The notes: generated from the sequence alone by a model not told the origin. A DNA stretch of 64,000 bases from Hermodice carunculata (GCA_964020975.1 OZ026621.1:95028611-95092610), one strand, 5' to 3'. Shown: positions 23,401-34,642, counted from the first letter of the stretch. Numbers and translations: made by a program.

Positions 23401-26400
23401 GTAACGTCCATTTCAACATTGATGTCAGGAACTGATGAAGTCACATCTATTTCAACATTCATGTCAGCAACTGATGAAGTAACATCCATTTCAACATTGA
23501 TGTCAGGAACGGATGAAGTAACATCCATTTCAACATTGATGTACAAAATAAAAAAAAATTTTAAAAAATGAAAAAAAATGAAAAAAAGACAAAAATTTAA
23601 AAAAAGGAAAGAAATGAAAAAGAAGAAAAAAATAATAAAAAATAAAATAAAAAAACCATATAAAAATGAAAAAAATGAAAAAAAATGGGAAAAAAAATTT
23701 AAAAAAACAAATACAACCCCCCGAAAAAATGAAAAAAAAAATTAAAAATTACAAAAACAAAAACAAAACAAAAATGAAAAAAAGATGAAAAAAAAATTCA
23801 ACTTTGATGTCAGGAACTTATGAAGTTACAATCATTTCAACATTGATGTCAGAAGCTGATGAAGTTACATCCATTTCAACATTGCTGTCAGGAACTGATG
23901 AAGTAACATCCATTTCAACATTGATGTCAGGAACTGGTGAAGTAACATCCATTTCAACATTGATGTCAGGAACTGATGAAGTAACATCTATTTCAACATT
24001 GATGTTAGGAACGGATGAAGCAACAACCATTTCACCATTGATGTCAGGAGCTGATGAAGTAACATCCATTTCAACATTGATGTCAGGAACTGATGAAGCT
24101 AAATCCATTTCAACATTGATATAAAAAATGAAAAAAAATGAAAAAATAAAAAAAAAATGAAAAAAAGACAAAAATGGAAAAAAAGAAACAAAATAAAGAA
24201 AGGAAAAAAATAATAAAAAATTAAATAAAAAACAATAAAAAAATGAAAAAAGAAACAAAAAATGGAAAAAAATTTTTAAAAAAACCAAAAAAAAAATGAA
24301 AAAAAGATGAAAAAAGAATTAAAAAAAAATGAAAAAAACAAAAACAAAAACAAAAAAACAAAAAAATGAAATAAAGATAAAAAAAAATGAACAAAATTTT
24401 CAAAAAAAATTCAACTTTGATGTCAGGAAATGATGAAGTTGCAATCATTTCAACATTGATGTCAGGAACTGATGAAGGCAAATCCATTTCAACATTGATG
24501 TCCGGAACTGATGAAGTAACATCCATTTCAACATTGATGTCAGGAACTGATGAAGCAAGAATCATTTCAACATTGATAAAAAAAAAATGAAAATAAAATA
24601 AAAAAAAAACTAAAAAATGAAAAAAAAAAATAAAAAAAATAAAAAATTGAAAAAAAATAAAACAAAATAAAACAAATGTTAAAAAAAAAACCACAAAAAA
24701 ATGAAAAAAAAAATTCAACAGTGATGGAGGCAACTGATGAAGTAACATCCATTTCAACATTAATGTCAGGAACGGGTGAGGCAACCTCCATTTCAACATT
24801 GATAAAAAAAAAAAAAAAAATGAAAAAAAAATAAAAGAAAAAATGAAAAACCATACAATAAAAAAAGACAATAAAAAAAGGAAAAAAATAAAGAAACAAA
24901 ACAATAAAAAAATAAGAAAAATGAAAAAAAAATTAAAAAAGAAATAGAAATGAAAAAATGATTAAAAAAGAAATAAAAATGAAAAAAAAACAAAACAAAA
25001 AAAATGACAAAAAAATGAGAAAAAAAAAACGAAAAAAAAAAGAAAAAAAAATTTTCAACATTGATGCCAGGAACGGATGAAGTAACATCCATTTCAACAT
25101 TGATGTCAGGAACTGATGAAGTAACATCCATTTCAACATTGATGTCAGGAACTGATGAAGTAAGATCCATTTCAACATTGATGTCAGGAACGGATGAAGC
25201 AACATCCATTTCAACATTGATAAAAAAATTAAATAAAAAAGAAAAAAAATTTAAAAAGTGAAAAAAAATGTAGAATATAAAAAAAATAATCCATTTCAAC
25301 ATTAATAAAAAAAATTTTTTAAAAATTTTAAAATTTTTAAAAAATGAAAAATAGGAAAAAAAATAATAAAAAATAAACTAAAAAACAACAAAAAAATTTT
25401 CAAAAGTGAAAAAAATAAATTTAAAAAAACCAAAAATAAAAAACAGAAACAAAAAACCCCTCATAAACAATGAAAAAATTTAAAAAATGAAAAAAAACAA
25501 TTAAAGAATTATAAAATAAATGAGGAAAAATGAAAAAATGAATAAAAAAATGAAAAAATGAAAAAAAAAAACAAAAATGAAATTAAAAAAAAAAAGAAAA
25601 AAAAATAGAAAAAAAAATTCAACATTGATGTCAGGAACTGATGAAGTTACATCCCTTTCAACGTATATGTCAGGAACTGATGAAGTCACATCCATTTCAA
25701 CATTGATATCAGGATATGATGAAGTAACATCAATTTCAACATTGATAAAAAAAAATTAAAAACAATAAAAATAAATTTAGACAAATGAAGCAAAAAGAAT
25801 AAAAAAAAAAATAAAAAACAATAAAAAAAATAAAAAATGAAAAAAAATGGAAAAAAAAATGAAAAAAATGAAAAGAAAAACAAGAAAAAAGCAACATTGA
25901 TAAAAAGAATAAAAATAAAATAAAGAATATATAAAAAAATGAAAAAAAATTTAAAAAAATAAAAAAAACAATAAAACAAATATAAAAAATGGAAAAAAAT
26001 AAATAAAAAACAATTAAAGAAAATATAAAAAAAATAAAATGAAAAAAAAAGAAAAAAACAAAAAAAAAAACAAAAAAAATGAAAAAAAACAAACAAACAA
26101 AAATGACAAAAAAGAAACGAAAACAAAATGAAAAAAAAAATCAACATTGAAAATGAAAAAAATAGAATAAAAATAACAATAAAAAAAGGAAAAAATAAAG
26201 AAAAAAAGCAATAACAAATAAAAAAAATGAAAAAAAAGAAAAAAAAAGGAAAAAAAAACAAAACAAAAAAAAGACAAAAAAATGAGAAAAAAAAAAACAA
26301 AAAAAAGAGAAAAAAAAATTTTCAACATTGGTGCCAGGAACGGATGAAGTTATATCCATTTCAACATTGATGTCAGGAACTGATGAAGTAACATCCATTT

Positions 26401-27509
26401 CAACATTGATGTCAGGAACTGATGCAGTAAGATCCATTTCAACATTGATGTCAGGAACTGATGAAGCAACATCCATTTCAACATTGGTCAAAAAAATTTA
26501 ATAAAATTGAAAAAAAATTTAAAAAGTGAAAAAAATGGAAAAAAAAATAAAAAATAGAATATAAAAAAACAATTATCCATTTCAACATTAAGAAAAAAAA
26601 ATTAAAAGGAATTAAAAAAATTTTCAGAAAATGAAAAAAAATTTAAAAAATTAAAAAAATGAACAAAAAATATAAAAATAAATAAAAAAACAATAAAAAA
26701 ATTTTACAAATGAAAAAAACAAATTAAAAAAATGCAAAACAAAAACAAAAACAAAAAACCCCTCAAAAACAATGAAAAAGATAGAAAAAAAATAAAAAAA
26801 TGAAAAAAACGATAAAAAAATAATAAAATAAATTAGAAAAAAAAAAGAAAAAAAAGAAAAAAATGAAAAAAAAAAACCAAAAAGAAAAATGAAATATTTC
26901 TTTTTAAAAAAATGATAAAAAAAGTCAACATTGATGTCAGGAACTGATGAAGTTACATTCATTTCAACATTGATGTCAGGAACTGATGAAGTTACATCCA
27001 TTTCAACATTGATGTCAGGAACTGATGAAGTTACATCCATTTCACTATTGACGTCAGGAACTGTTGAAGTCACATCCATTTCAACATTGATGTCAGGAAA
27101 TGATGAAGTACCATCCATTTCAACATTGATAAAAAAATTAAAAAAAATAATAAGAAATTTTAAAAAATGAAAAAAAAATAAAGAATGAAAAAAAACAATA
27201 AAAAATAAAAAAATGAAAAAAGAAACACAAATGAAAAAATGAAAAAAAACAGAAACAAGAAAAAAGCAACATTGATAAAAAAAATAAAAATAAGATAAAA
27301 AAAATTATAAAAAAGCCAAAAGGAAATAAAAAAAATAAAAAAACAATAAAAAAGTATTAAAAAATGGAAAAAAATAAATAAAAAAACAATAAAAGAAAAT
27401 ATAAAAAAATGAAATAAAATGAAATAAAAAGAAAAAAATGAAAAAAAAAAAAAACAAAAGAAAAAAAATGACCCCCCAAAAAACGAAAAAAAAATTAAAA
27501 AAAAAAAAA
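20423..27509. repeat. spacer-dominated right part of the array
   Basis: More than half of this stretch is A-rich spacer. Islands hold two to nine monomers (for example 21227-21394, 22438-22721, 23799-24120, 26927-27130). The part from about 20,400 to 23,300 repeats the order of islands and spacer marks at about 6,950-9,850 (offset roughly 13.4 kb), including the caaaacactc mark at about 21,733. Two further variants of that mark (aaaacccctc) lie near 25,453 and 26,755. Monomers are more diverged than in blocks 1-6. Confidence 0.82.
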
Positions 27510-28220
27510 TCAACATTGATGACAGGAACGGATGAAGTAACATCCATTTCAACATTGGTGTCAGGAACTGATGAAGTAACATGCATTTCAACATTGGTGT
27601 CAGGAACTGATGAAGTAACATCCATTTCAACATTGATGTCAGGAACTGATGAAGTAACATCCATTTCAACATTGATGTCAGGAACTGATGAAGTAACATC
27701 CATTTCAACATTGATGTCAGGAACTGATGAAGTAACATCCATTTCAACATTGATGTCAGGAAGTGATGAAGTTACAATCATTTCAACATTGGTGTCAGGA
27801 AGTGATGATGTTACATCCATTTCAACATTGCTGTCAGGAACTGATGAAGCTACATCCATTTCACCATTGATGTCAGGAGCTGATGAAGTAACATCCATTT
27901 CAACATTGATGTCAGGAACTGATGAAGTAACATCCATTTCAACATTGATGTCAGGAGCTGATGAAGTAACATCCATTTCAACATTGATGTCAGAAACTGA
28001 TGAAGTTACATCCATTTCACCACTGATGTCAGGAGCTGATGAAGTAACATCCATTTCAACTTTGATGTCAGGAACTGATGAAGTAACATCCATTTCAACA
28101 TCGATGTCAGGTACTGGTTAAGTAACATCAATTTCAACATTGGTGTCAGGAAGTGATGAAGTAACATCCATTTCAACATGGGTGTCAGGAACTGATGAAG
28201 TAACATCTATTTCAACAGTT
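27510..28220. repeat. right-end monomer block 7
   Basis: About 18 monomers with many gagctgatgaag and ttcaccattgatg variants. The minus frame is open from 28093 leftward to 27305. The final monomer breaks off at ttcaacag and the sequence becomes unique (ttcctggagatgcatcc). The array thus ends inside a reading frame, matching the junction at the left end. Confidence 0.88.
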
Positions 28221-28237
28221 CCTGGAGATGCATCCAG
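28118..28237 (-). CDS. candidate exon start entering the 13-residue repeat
   Basis: Seen on the minus strand: a pyrimidine run ending ttttttccag (28247-28238) is followed at 28237 by codons reading LDASPGTVEIDVTSS, then SVPDTHVEMDVTSSLPDTN. The frame stops at a TAA (28120-28118) after 39 codons. The tract is a textbook 3' splice site, the exon begins in phase 0, and the unique LDASPGTVE leads directly into the repeat unit. Inference: this is where the host exon enters the repeat; the stop implies that at least this allele or assembly copy is not translated straight through. It could be fortuitous; RNA reads would decide. Confidence 0.4.
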   Translation of the reverse strand: MDASPGTVEIDVTSSVPDTHVEMDVTSSLPDTNVEIDVT

Positions 28238-28665
28238 CTGGAAAAAATGATCAAGATTACATTCTGTAGTTTTAACAACTGGAACCCCTTTGAACCAAAC
28301 TTTCTAGTGTTGGTCATATGCATACATATTTAATATGCAGTATCATACAAATTTATACAACTAGCTGTTTTGTTTTCCAGAGAACAATCTGAACCAAATC
28401 TCTGAGCATGCTTACTTAAGGTTTGCTGATTACCTCATGTGGGAAAACAACTAAACACTTATAGTTCTGCTCAAGCAAAACAAGACGATCAAGCATTGTC
28501 TAGCCTAGTCCCCCACCAGAATAAATACACCACTAGGTATCTGACCCAGATTAAAAAGAACCCCTAGCAGAAAAATTGGTAAGAAAAAAAATATTCATGG
28601 AAAATCTAAATATAACCACAGACAAATCCTTTTAATTCATGACACACAAGAAAAGAACAAAACTA
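28221..28665. other. unique AT-rich DNA right of the array
   Basis: No repeat family or coding sequence is recognised. If the minus-strand gene model is right, everything from 28,238 to 31,898 is an intron filled with transposon-derived repeats. Confidence 0.5.
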
Positions 28666-29365
28666 GAAAAGAAGATTTGTTTCAGAATAAATCTGTCCAG
28701 GTGCTTTCAAAATTTGAATGCTTGGATTCGGATCTTCACCTAATTTGCATTAATTAAAATGCTATATTTTTTGTTTTTGATTCATTGGATACAGTTAATG
28801 CACAAACCTGTAAATTAAAGTTGGAATAGCACCTCAAGGTATAATAGTATAATAGCAGATATTCAAGATTAAAATTTTGTGTATTTGTGTGATTTGGATA
28901 GATTTAAATGCTACAACTTTGGTTCATGGCTCATTGGATGCAGCTATATCACAAACCATTAAATTGAGGTTGGAATGACACCTCTATCTATAATAGTTTT
29001 AGAGATACAGTGGTACCTGCTATTTAAGACCACCCCTACAGCCAACAAAAAGTGGTCTCATACTGCAGATGGTCTTAAATTGAAGGTATATTTAACATGT
29101 AAATACAGCAGAGGGGCTTGAAAGAGTGGTCTAAAATAGACATGTGGTCTTAAATTGGAGGTGGTCTTTAGAGCAGGTACCACTGTATTCAAGATTTAAA
29201 TTGTGCGTATTCATGTAATTTGCATAAATTAATGTGCTACAACTCTGGAGCATGGTTCATTGGATGTGGCTATGTCAAAAATCTATACATTGAAATTTGA
29301 ATGGCACCTCTACCATCAATAGTTTTGAAGCTATCCAAGATTCAAATTTCTTGTATTCACCTAAT
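28666..29365. repeat. hairpin-led tandem array, about 148-bp units (copy 1)
   Basis: Opens with a hairpin at 28673-28694 (stem AGATTTGTT / AATAAATCT, loop TCAG), then units containing ttcattggatgcagc and tggaatggcacctctat. The cattggat landmark lies at 28783, 28932 and 29258. The spacings are 149 and, after subtracting the inserted MITE, about 146 bp. The family recurs at 37,930-38,640. Confidence 0.75.
29008..29185. mobile_element. TA-flanked MITE inside the tandem array
   Basis: Terminal inverted repeats CAGTGGTACCTGCT and AGCAGGTACCACTG, extended by taagaccacc / ggtggtctt. They are flanked by TA on both sides (29006-29007, 29186-29187), the target duplication of Tc1/mariner/pogo elements. 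178 bp, no coding. It splits a 148-bp unit, so it is younger than that array. Confidence 0.85.
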
Positions 29366-29840
29366 TTGCTTAAATTAAAATGCTACATGACTGACAAGTC
29401 AGCTGAGCTAAAAACTTTCACTTGCACAATTGTCATACTCTGGAAAACAGGACAGACAAATGTGAGGATGCTTTGTGATCTTTGCCAATTAATTGATAAG
29501 GTAGGTGCATGCCTCAACAAAGATAAAATAAATTAAGCCTCATAGGTGCACCTGACAGAGTGTTAGTTAACATTCAAACATAAATAATACTTTATGCACC
29601 TTTCATTCCAAGCCACTCACCAAGAACACTCAATATTCATGCAGGGACATAACCAGTGATTTGCTCGTTGCCAAGTGGAAATGACCAACACAACACAGAA
29701 ATTTAGGTTGGATTTGGGCCAAGGGCTGATTTTTTGGAAACTTGGTAAAATGACTGATATTTACAGAGAAATTGCCAAAGAAGAATAAAGTTTTTTAGAG
29801 TTAAACTTGGCAAGTGGAAGGGCTAAACCAGCCTAACAAA
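29366..29840. other. intergenic or intronic DNA, nothing recognised
   Basis: No coding similarity, repeat landmark or RNA gene seen. Confidence 0.4.
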
Positions 29841-30115
29841 TGTATATTTTCCAATTCCAGGAGCAGAGCGGGGAGGAGGGAGGAAATATCAAGAAATACA
29901 AACCAAATAACTGAAATTTACAAATTGAGCAGTAGAAAACACGGCCGTTTGCAAGTAGTGCTGACGGGAAAGAGACCGAGGAGTAAATCTGAAAATGGGA
30001 CGCAAAGGGTTTAGCCAATCAGAAGTGAGATGCGTGCGCATCTTTTCCCGGGGTTGTAGCCTAAAGATGCGCCCTCTCCTGGAAAACTCTGTCATTGTGA
30101 TGCATAAAATTTGCA
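29841..30115. promoter_or_regulatory. CpG-richer segment with CCAAT box (possible promoter)
   Basis: About ten CpG within 210 bp (cacggccg, gacggg, gaccgag, gacgc, gatgcgtgcgcatc, cccgggg), far above the neighbouring DNA, with a CCAAT box in agccaatcag near 30,013. No TATA box or initiator stands out. If the minus-strand repeat gene had an alternative 5' end this would be a position for it, but no link to transcription is shown. Confidence 0.25.
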
Positions 30116-30196
30116 ATCCTTGATAGCTTTATATTTTTGAGTTTAGAGTACAACTCCTCTAGCTCTTGTTGATGTGGTATGTAATTAAGCCTCCAC

Positions 30197-30226
30197 GCCC
30201 CCCCCCCCCCCACCCCCCCCCCCCCA
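30197..30226. repeat. poly-C tract
   Basis: Two runs of 13-15 C separated by one A. Prone to sequencing error and able to form i-motif/G-quadruplex structure. Confidence 0.9.
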
Positions 30227-30388
30227 AAGTAGAGGAGGCTTATAGGGATTAATTAATTTCTTTCTATATCTATCGTTCAGACCAAATTTGGTTTGGGGGG
30301 ACTTTCTTAGGTGCACCTGAGTGAAAACCATCAACCACAATTTCTTTTCCCACCTTCTGCTTTGTACTAGATCTCCGATACAGCTGGT

Positions 30389-30424
30389 CCAAAGGTCATA
30401 TTGGTTCCCCAATATGACCTTTGG
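30389..30424. repeat. perfect 16-bp inverted repeat
   Basis: Arms CCAAAGGTCATATTGG and CCAATATGACCTTTGG with a 4-nt loop TTCC. It pairs without mismatch and contains an AGGTCA half-site in each arm. Confidence 0.85.
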
Positions 30425-30459
30425 GCATAATAAGTCATGAGTGACCAATGTGCACAAGA

Positions 30460-31650
30460 TATCCTTTTTTTTTTAACTTGACCCAATTTTTAAGATCGTG
30501 ACGTAATTAGGCTGTTTTTGCTATTAACAGCATTATTGTTCAATATTTTTTCAATGGGAAAGCCTTTCATACATAGCTTGTCACCTTTGAAACAATTCAT
30601 GGATTCAAATGATGCCACTCAGAATCAAAGAACAAGGTCATATGGCCTGCGGAAGATGAAAAATATGAAAATTTGATATTTGTCTCTCTTTTGCCACAGA
30701 TCTCCAAGACCTCTTGCATTCGAGAATTGATATTATGCATGAAGATCGGGCCCATACTGAAGATGTGCACCTGATAAATTATTGTTCTTGACCTACATTT
30801 TAAGAACATGGCCTGCTTTTTTTTTTCTTTCTTGACTTTATTCTTTTTTTCTCTCAAATTTGTTGTATTCTCAAAAATTACCTTTAGTCAGGTTAAAAGA
30901 TACTGCCATACGATTTACATATGATAATTTGTTGGCCTTGACCATATTTTCAAAATCAACCTGTTTTGGCTAAGGTTAATTAGTTTCGAAAAAAACTTCA
31001 CTGTTGCTCATTATTTTTCAATGCCCATGCCTTCTACGGATAGCTTGTCCCCTTACTATGATATTATTGCAAAATATTGCTCAGGATCAAAGGTAAAGGT
31101 CATACATTTTCTTTACGAAAATTCGTGCACTAGGTGTCCAACATGCCGGAGTTCTAAGATAAGACCCCTGGACACATTAATATAGTCATGAGTTAAGCAT
31201 TTAAACCTGGTATTTGTTTTGACCTTAACCTAATTTTTAAGGTTGTGGCCTCGTTAAGCTATTATCAATAACTTCATTATCGCTCATTATTTTTTAAGGG
31301 GAATGCCTTCCATGGATAGCTTGTCCCCTTCAAAACATTTACTAATTCACATGATGCCAGCAAGAATCAAAGGTCAAGGTCATACAGCCCTTTCAATCAC
31401 TTATTAAATCAAGAAATGCTACTGAAAATCAAGTCAAGGTGATTCGTGCAGAATTTAAAAAAAATGGTTTTGACCTTGACCTAATTTTTATGGTCATGGT
31501 CTATTTAAGCTATTTTTAGTAATGACCTCCGTTATCACTCATTTTTCAATAAAAATGCATTCCATGGATAGCTTATCCCTTTCAAAACATTTACATCTAC
31601 ATGATGCCACTCAGAATCAAAGGTCAAGTTCATACATTCTCTTTGAACTG
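30460..31650. repeat. degenerate tandem array with gaccttgacc units, about 250-280 bp
   Basis: Landmarks recur in order: ttttgaccttgacctaattttta, a tatttttcaatg string, ggatagcttgtcccctt, gatgccactcagaatcaaag and caaggtcatac. The gatagctt landmark lies near 30,572, 31,036, 31,314 and 31,565; the last two spacings are about 278 and 251 bp. The first interval is longer and looks like a skipped or decayed unit. No coding. Confidence 0.7.
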
Positions 31651-31898
31651 CAGAACAAGTGCACAAAGGACTTGTGGGTGGCGGGGGTGGGAGGCTTCCA
31701 TTGCAATCGCTTTGCAAATGAAGATCCATAGTTTTGATATCTGATCCATTATTCAATATTTTTTAAATGTCTCAAAACCTGACAATTAAGTTTCTTGTGG
31801 CTTGGTTTTTGTCACTGATTTTACATAGTCAAATTGAGATGCGTCAATGAAGAAAGACTCCATGGCAATACTGTTGGCAAGGTACGGCACAGTCCTAC
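31651..31898. other. no recognised feature
   Basis: Unique sequence. On the minus strand it follows the splice-donor-like GTAGGA at 31898-31893, so under the gene model it would be the start of the intron. Confidence 0.35.
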
Positions 31899-32057
31899 CT
31901 TGTCTGTATTCCTTGTGCAGCTCTTATGTGACTGGTGGCTTTCAGGAAATGATGTAATATATGTTTCTCCAGTGCCACTCTAATGTGATGGCTGGATTTC
32001 AGGAACTGATGACGTAACCTCTTTTTCTGCAGTGTCTTGGGATGAACCCTTTTCAAA
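31899..32057 (-). pseudogene. two diverged monomers with the same peptide core; candidate upstream exon
   Basis: Seen on the minus strand in one frame: DTAEKEVTSSVPEIQPSH, a TAG, then SGTGETYITSFPESHQSHK and SCTRNTDK, after which GTAGGA follows AAG (a consensus 5' splice site). The string gttacgtcatcagttcctga differs at one of 20 positions from the array consensus, and the change is synonymous. The two copies are 57 bp (19 codons) apart rather than 39. The donor leaves the frame in phase 0, matching the phase-0 acceptor at 28,238. The TAG may be a real break, or the exon may begin just after it (ends in ...cattag). Inference: a relic or exon of the same gene, showing the repeat before expansion. 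Confidence 0.4.
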
Positions 32058-32550
<493 letters not shown>

Positions 32551-33017
32551 TGTCATTTTCATAAGAAAACTGAACTATGTACACTCATCAATTTGTCAAC
32601 TTCAAACACTTATCAGTCGAAACACAGGATGGCGATATAATGAGAATGTATGTACTATTTTGTTATGTACCAGCAGTTTTGAAAGCAGAAGCCAGTGGGA
32701 CATATGGGATCGACAGACCTGAAGACACACGATAACCATGGTAATGAAGTATTCCCATGCCCGACTGATTGACAATAGTTGATGGCATCAATTCAAACTT
32801 TGACATGCCTACTAATTAACCATATCCATTTCCAGGCCAAACGTGAAGCTTCAGGTTCTTTACTTGGGGCACTGTAGACAATATACATGTATGTTCCTAG
32901 TGAATAGAAAGACAAGCTGCTGCTGTTGGTTGATTCATATTCACTTCTGTACAGTCCATTCAGCAACTTTTTGCAAACCTTCCACTTATTAAGCAGTTAA
33001 ATGGGATATTGAATTTG
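32551..33017. other. no recognised feature
   Basis: Unique sequence without coding potential that I can support. Confidence 0.4.
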
Positions 33018-33516
33018 CACTAGTAAATTGATTTTGGTGGTAAAAGCCTCATTTTGGTGGTAGCCAGCCGCCGGCAGTGGTCCTGCTGGCTAACGGTGAA
33101 CATCAATTCGGGCTCTGGGAGCTCGGCGGTGGCCAGAGGTGGTCGGCTGTAGCCAGTGGTACACAATGTTGGTCAGCGGTAGGACCTTTTTTTTTTTTTT
33201 TGCCCTCTACCGCGGACCACCACAGTTTAATGCCGACCACTGCCCAGTTCATGTACCTACAACCTGGCAGATGTAAAATTTGAAATTCTGTGGAATGGGA
33301 AGGTGACAAGGTACATGGCAGATAAATGTAGACCTGTTTAGGTGTTCTTGGCACTTATATGAACATTCTTTCTTTAAAAGGTACTGTTCTGTTGGGAAAG
33401 AAATTACGGCAAACAAAAATGTACTCAAAACTACAGCTGGCTACCACTGTGTACCGCCAGCTATCGCTGTCCACTGCAGAAATGAGACATTTACTGCTGA
33501 AATCAATTTACTAGTG
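33018..33516. mobile_element. non-autonomous CACTA-type (EnSpm/CMC) DNA transposon
   Basis: Ends CACTAGTAAATTGATTT and AAATCAATTTACTAGTG are inverted repeats. The similarity continues inward for about 45 bp (gtaaaa/t g c ctcattt, gtggt). Both sides carry a 3-bp duplication TTG (33015-33017 and 33517-33519). The CACTA start with 3-bp target duplication is diagnostic of the family. Subterminal copies of a gtggt/agccag motif occur at both ends, as expected for transposase binding repeats. 499 bp, no transposase. Confidence 0.85.
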
Positions 33517-33699
33517 TTGATAATTGCGTATCCAGGTTTGCGGACAGCACCTACACTTTATGACATCCTTTGGCTGACCTGTCATGGAATGACATAAGAG
33601 CTATCACTTTCATATTCAAGGTCATCTTCAGAGAGGCTGCTGCTTCTGCTTGCAGGTATATAATCCTAAACAGTAGGTACATGTATGCTAAAGTTGATA

Positions 33700-33717
33700 A
33701 AATAATGAATGAATGAA

Positions 33718-33780
<63 letters not shown>

Positions 33781-33853
33781 ATAGATAAATAAATAAATAG
33801 ATAAATAAATAAATAGATAAATAAATAAATAGATAAATAAATAAATAAATAAA
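33700..33853. repeat. (ATAA)n microsatellite
   Basis: About 150 bp of ataa units, with gaat units at the left and three agat interruptions at the right. Confidence 0.96.
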
Positions 33854-34480
33854 CACTCCTTTAACTTTGAATATATGCAAATACTTGCAAATGTCAATAT
33901 ATTATATTTATTTATGTATCAATCAATTACTATAGTCTATCCTTTGTGGTCAGCAGAATTGAAATTTGAGAATTTTTCATTAATGGAAATCAACATGACC
34001 ATATATCAACTACACAATTTAGTATGACCACTGTACCATTCTATTGTCACAAACTGAATATCTGCATTCTTTCTATAACTGCTAATTTGTATGGTTTCCA
34101 AGTCACAGAACATGAAGCTGATGCACACTGTCATAAAGCGTCTTTGTGGCCATGCAGGTGCGAAGGGGAGATTATGTTTACAGACAGACAGACAATTTGA
34201 ATAAAGTACCCCCAAACTTTGTTTTTTGGGGGAGGGAGTGTGAGGGTGGGGGTGGCGAGTTGGAGTATAAACCAGTGGTAGGGTTATAAAACTGAAATTT
34301 TATGACTGACCTCGTCAGTGTTGTCCTGGCTGGTTGTTGGCAAGTCATGGTTCATCTCTTTCTCCCCCGTTCTGGCTCTCCTTGTCTGAAGCGTCATCCT
34401 CACCATGTCCCTCATCCTGCAAGCACTGATGGTGTATGGAGACATGAAATCATTCATAAAATCACTTAAACTTGCATATA
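33854..34480. other. no recognised feature
   Basis: Unique sequence; a G-rich stretch (gggggagggag) lies near 34,228. No gene is supported. Confidence 0.4.
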
Positions 34481-34642
34481 CAGTGGTCCCTGTCTTGAGA
34501 GACCCCTCCAATGAGCAACCAACTGTCTTGAAAGACCACCTTTTCAACAAACTTTGCTTAGTGCTTTTCTTGTTATTTACACCTACGAGAGAACACCTGT
34601 CTTCAGAGACCACGATTTGGTTGTTGAAGACAGGTTTCACTG
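34481..34642. mobile_element. TA-flanked MITE, second family
   Basis: Begins CAGTGGTCCCTGTCTT and ends AAGACAGGTTTCACTG, near-matching inverted repeats between TA dinucleotides (34479-34480 and 34643-34644). Internal inverted copies of gagagacc/cagagacc. 162 bp, pogo/mariner-like ends, non-coding. Confidence 0.8.

Larger units (their letters stand above)
88..28220. repeat. 28-kb array of a 39-bp monomer with A-rich spacers
   Basis: Seen: the monomer is 39 bp (plus-strand strings tcaggaactgatgaag, taacatccat and ttcaacattgatg). It recurs throughout, as one unbroken block at the left and as blocks or islands of 2-25 copies further right. Because 39 is 13 codons, frames persist: plus reads ISTLMSGTDEVTS, minus reads VEMDVTSSVPDIN, and a second minus frame reads MLKWMLLHQFLTS. 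About forty A-rich spacers of 80-640 bp, made of runs like aaaaaaatgaaaaaa, interrupt it. Both array ends are inside the window: unique DNA at 1-87 and from about 28,221. Confidence 0.95.

Noticed and set aside
4195-27509. A-rich spacers as pure sequencing error
   Set aside because: Internal marks and lengths are shared between 3.5-kb units, and the borders are fixed to one point of the monomer. Exact lengths may still be inaccurate.
4181-27750. Long Phe-rich frames in the spacers taken as membrane proteins
   Set aside because: T-rich DNA on the minus strand has few stops in any frame; the hydrophobic runs follow from composition.
88-28220. CRISPR array
   Set aside because: The repeats are head-to-tail without unique spacers of constant size, the A-rich stretches vary widely, and the genome is clearly animal.
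88-28220. Centromeric satellite as the main explanation
   Set aside because: A 39-bp unit with in-frame junctions to unique coding-like sequence at both ends fits an exonic minisatellite better. A structural role is not excluded.
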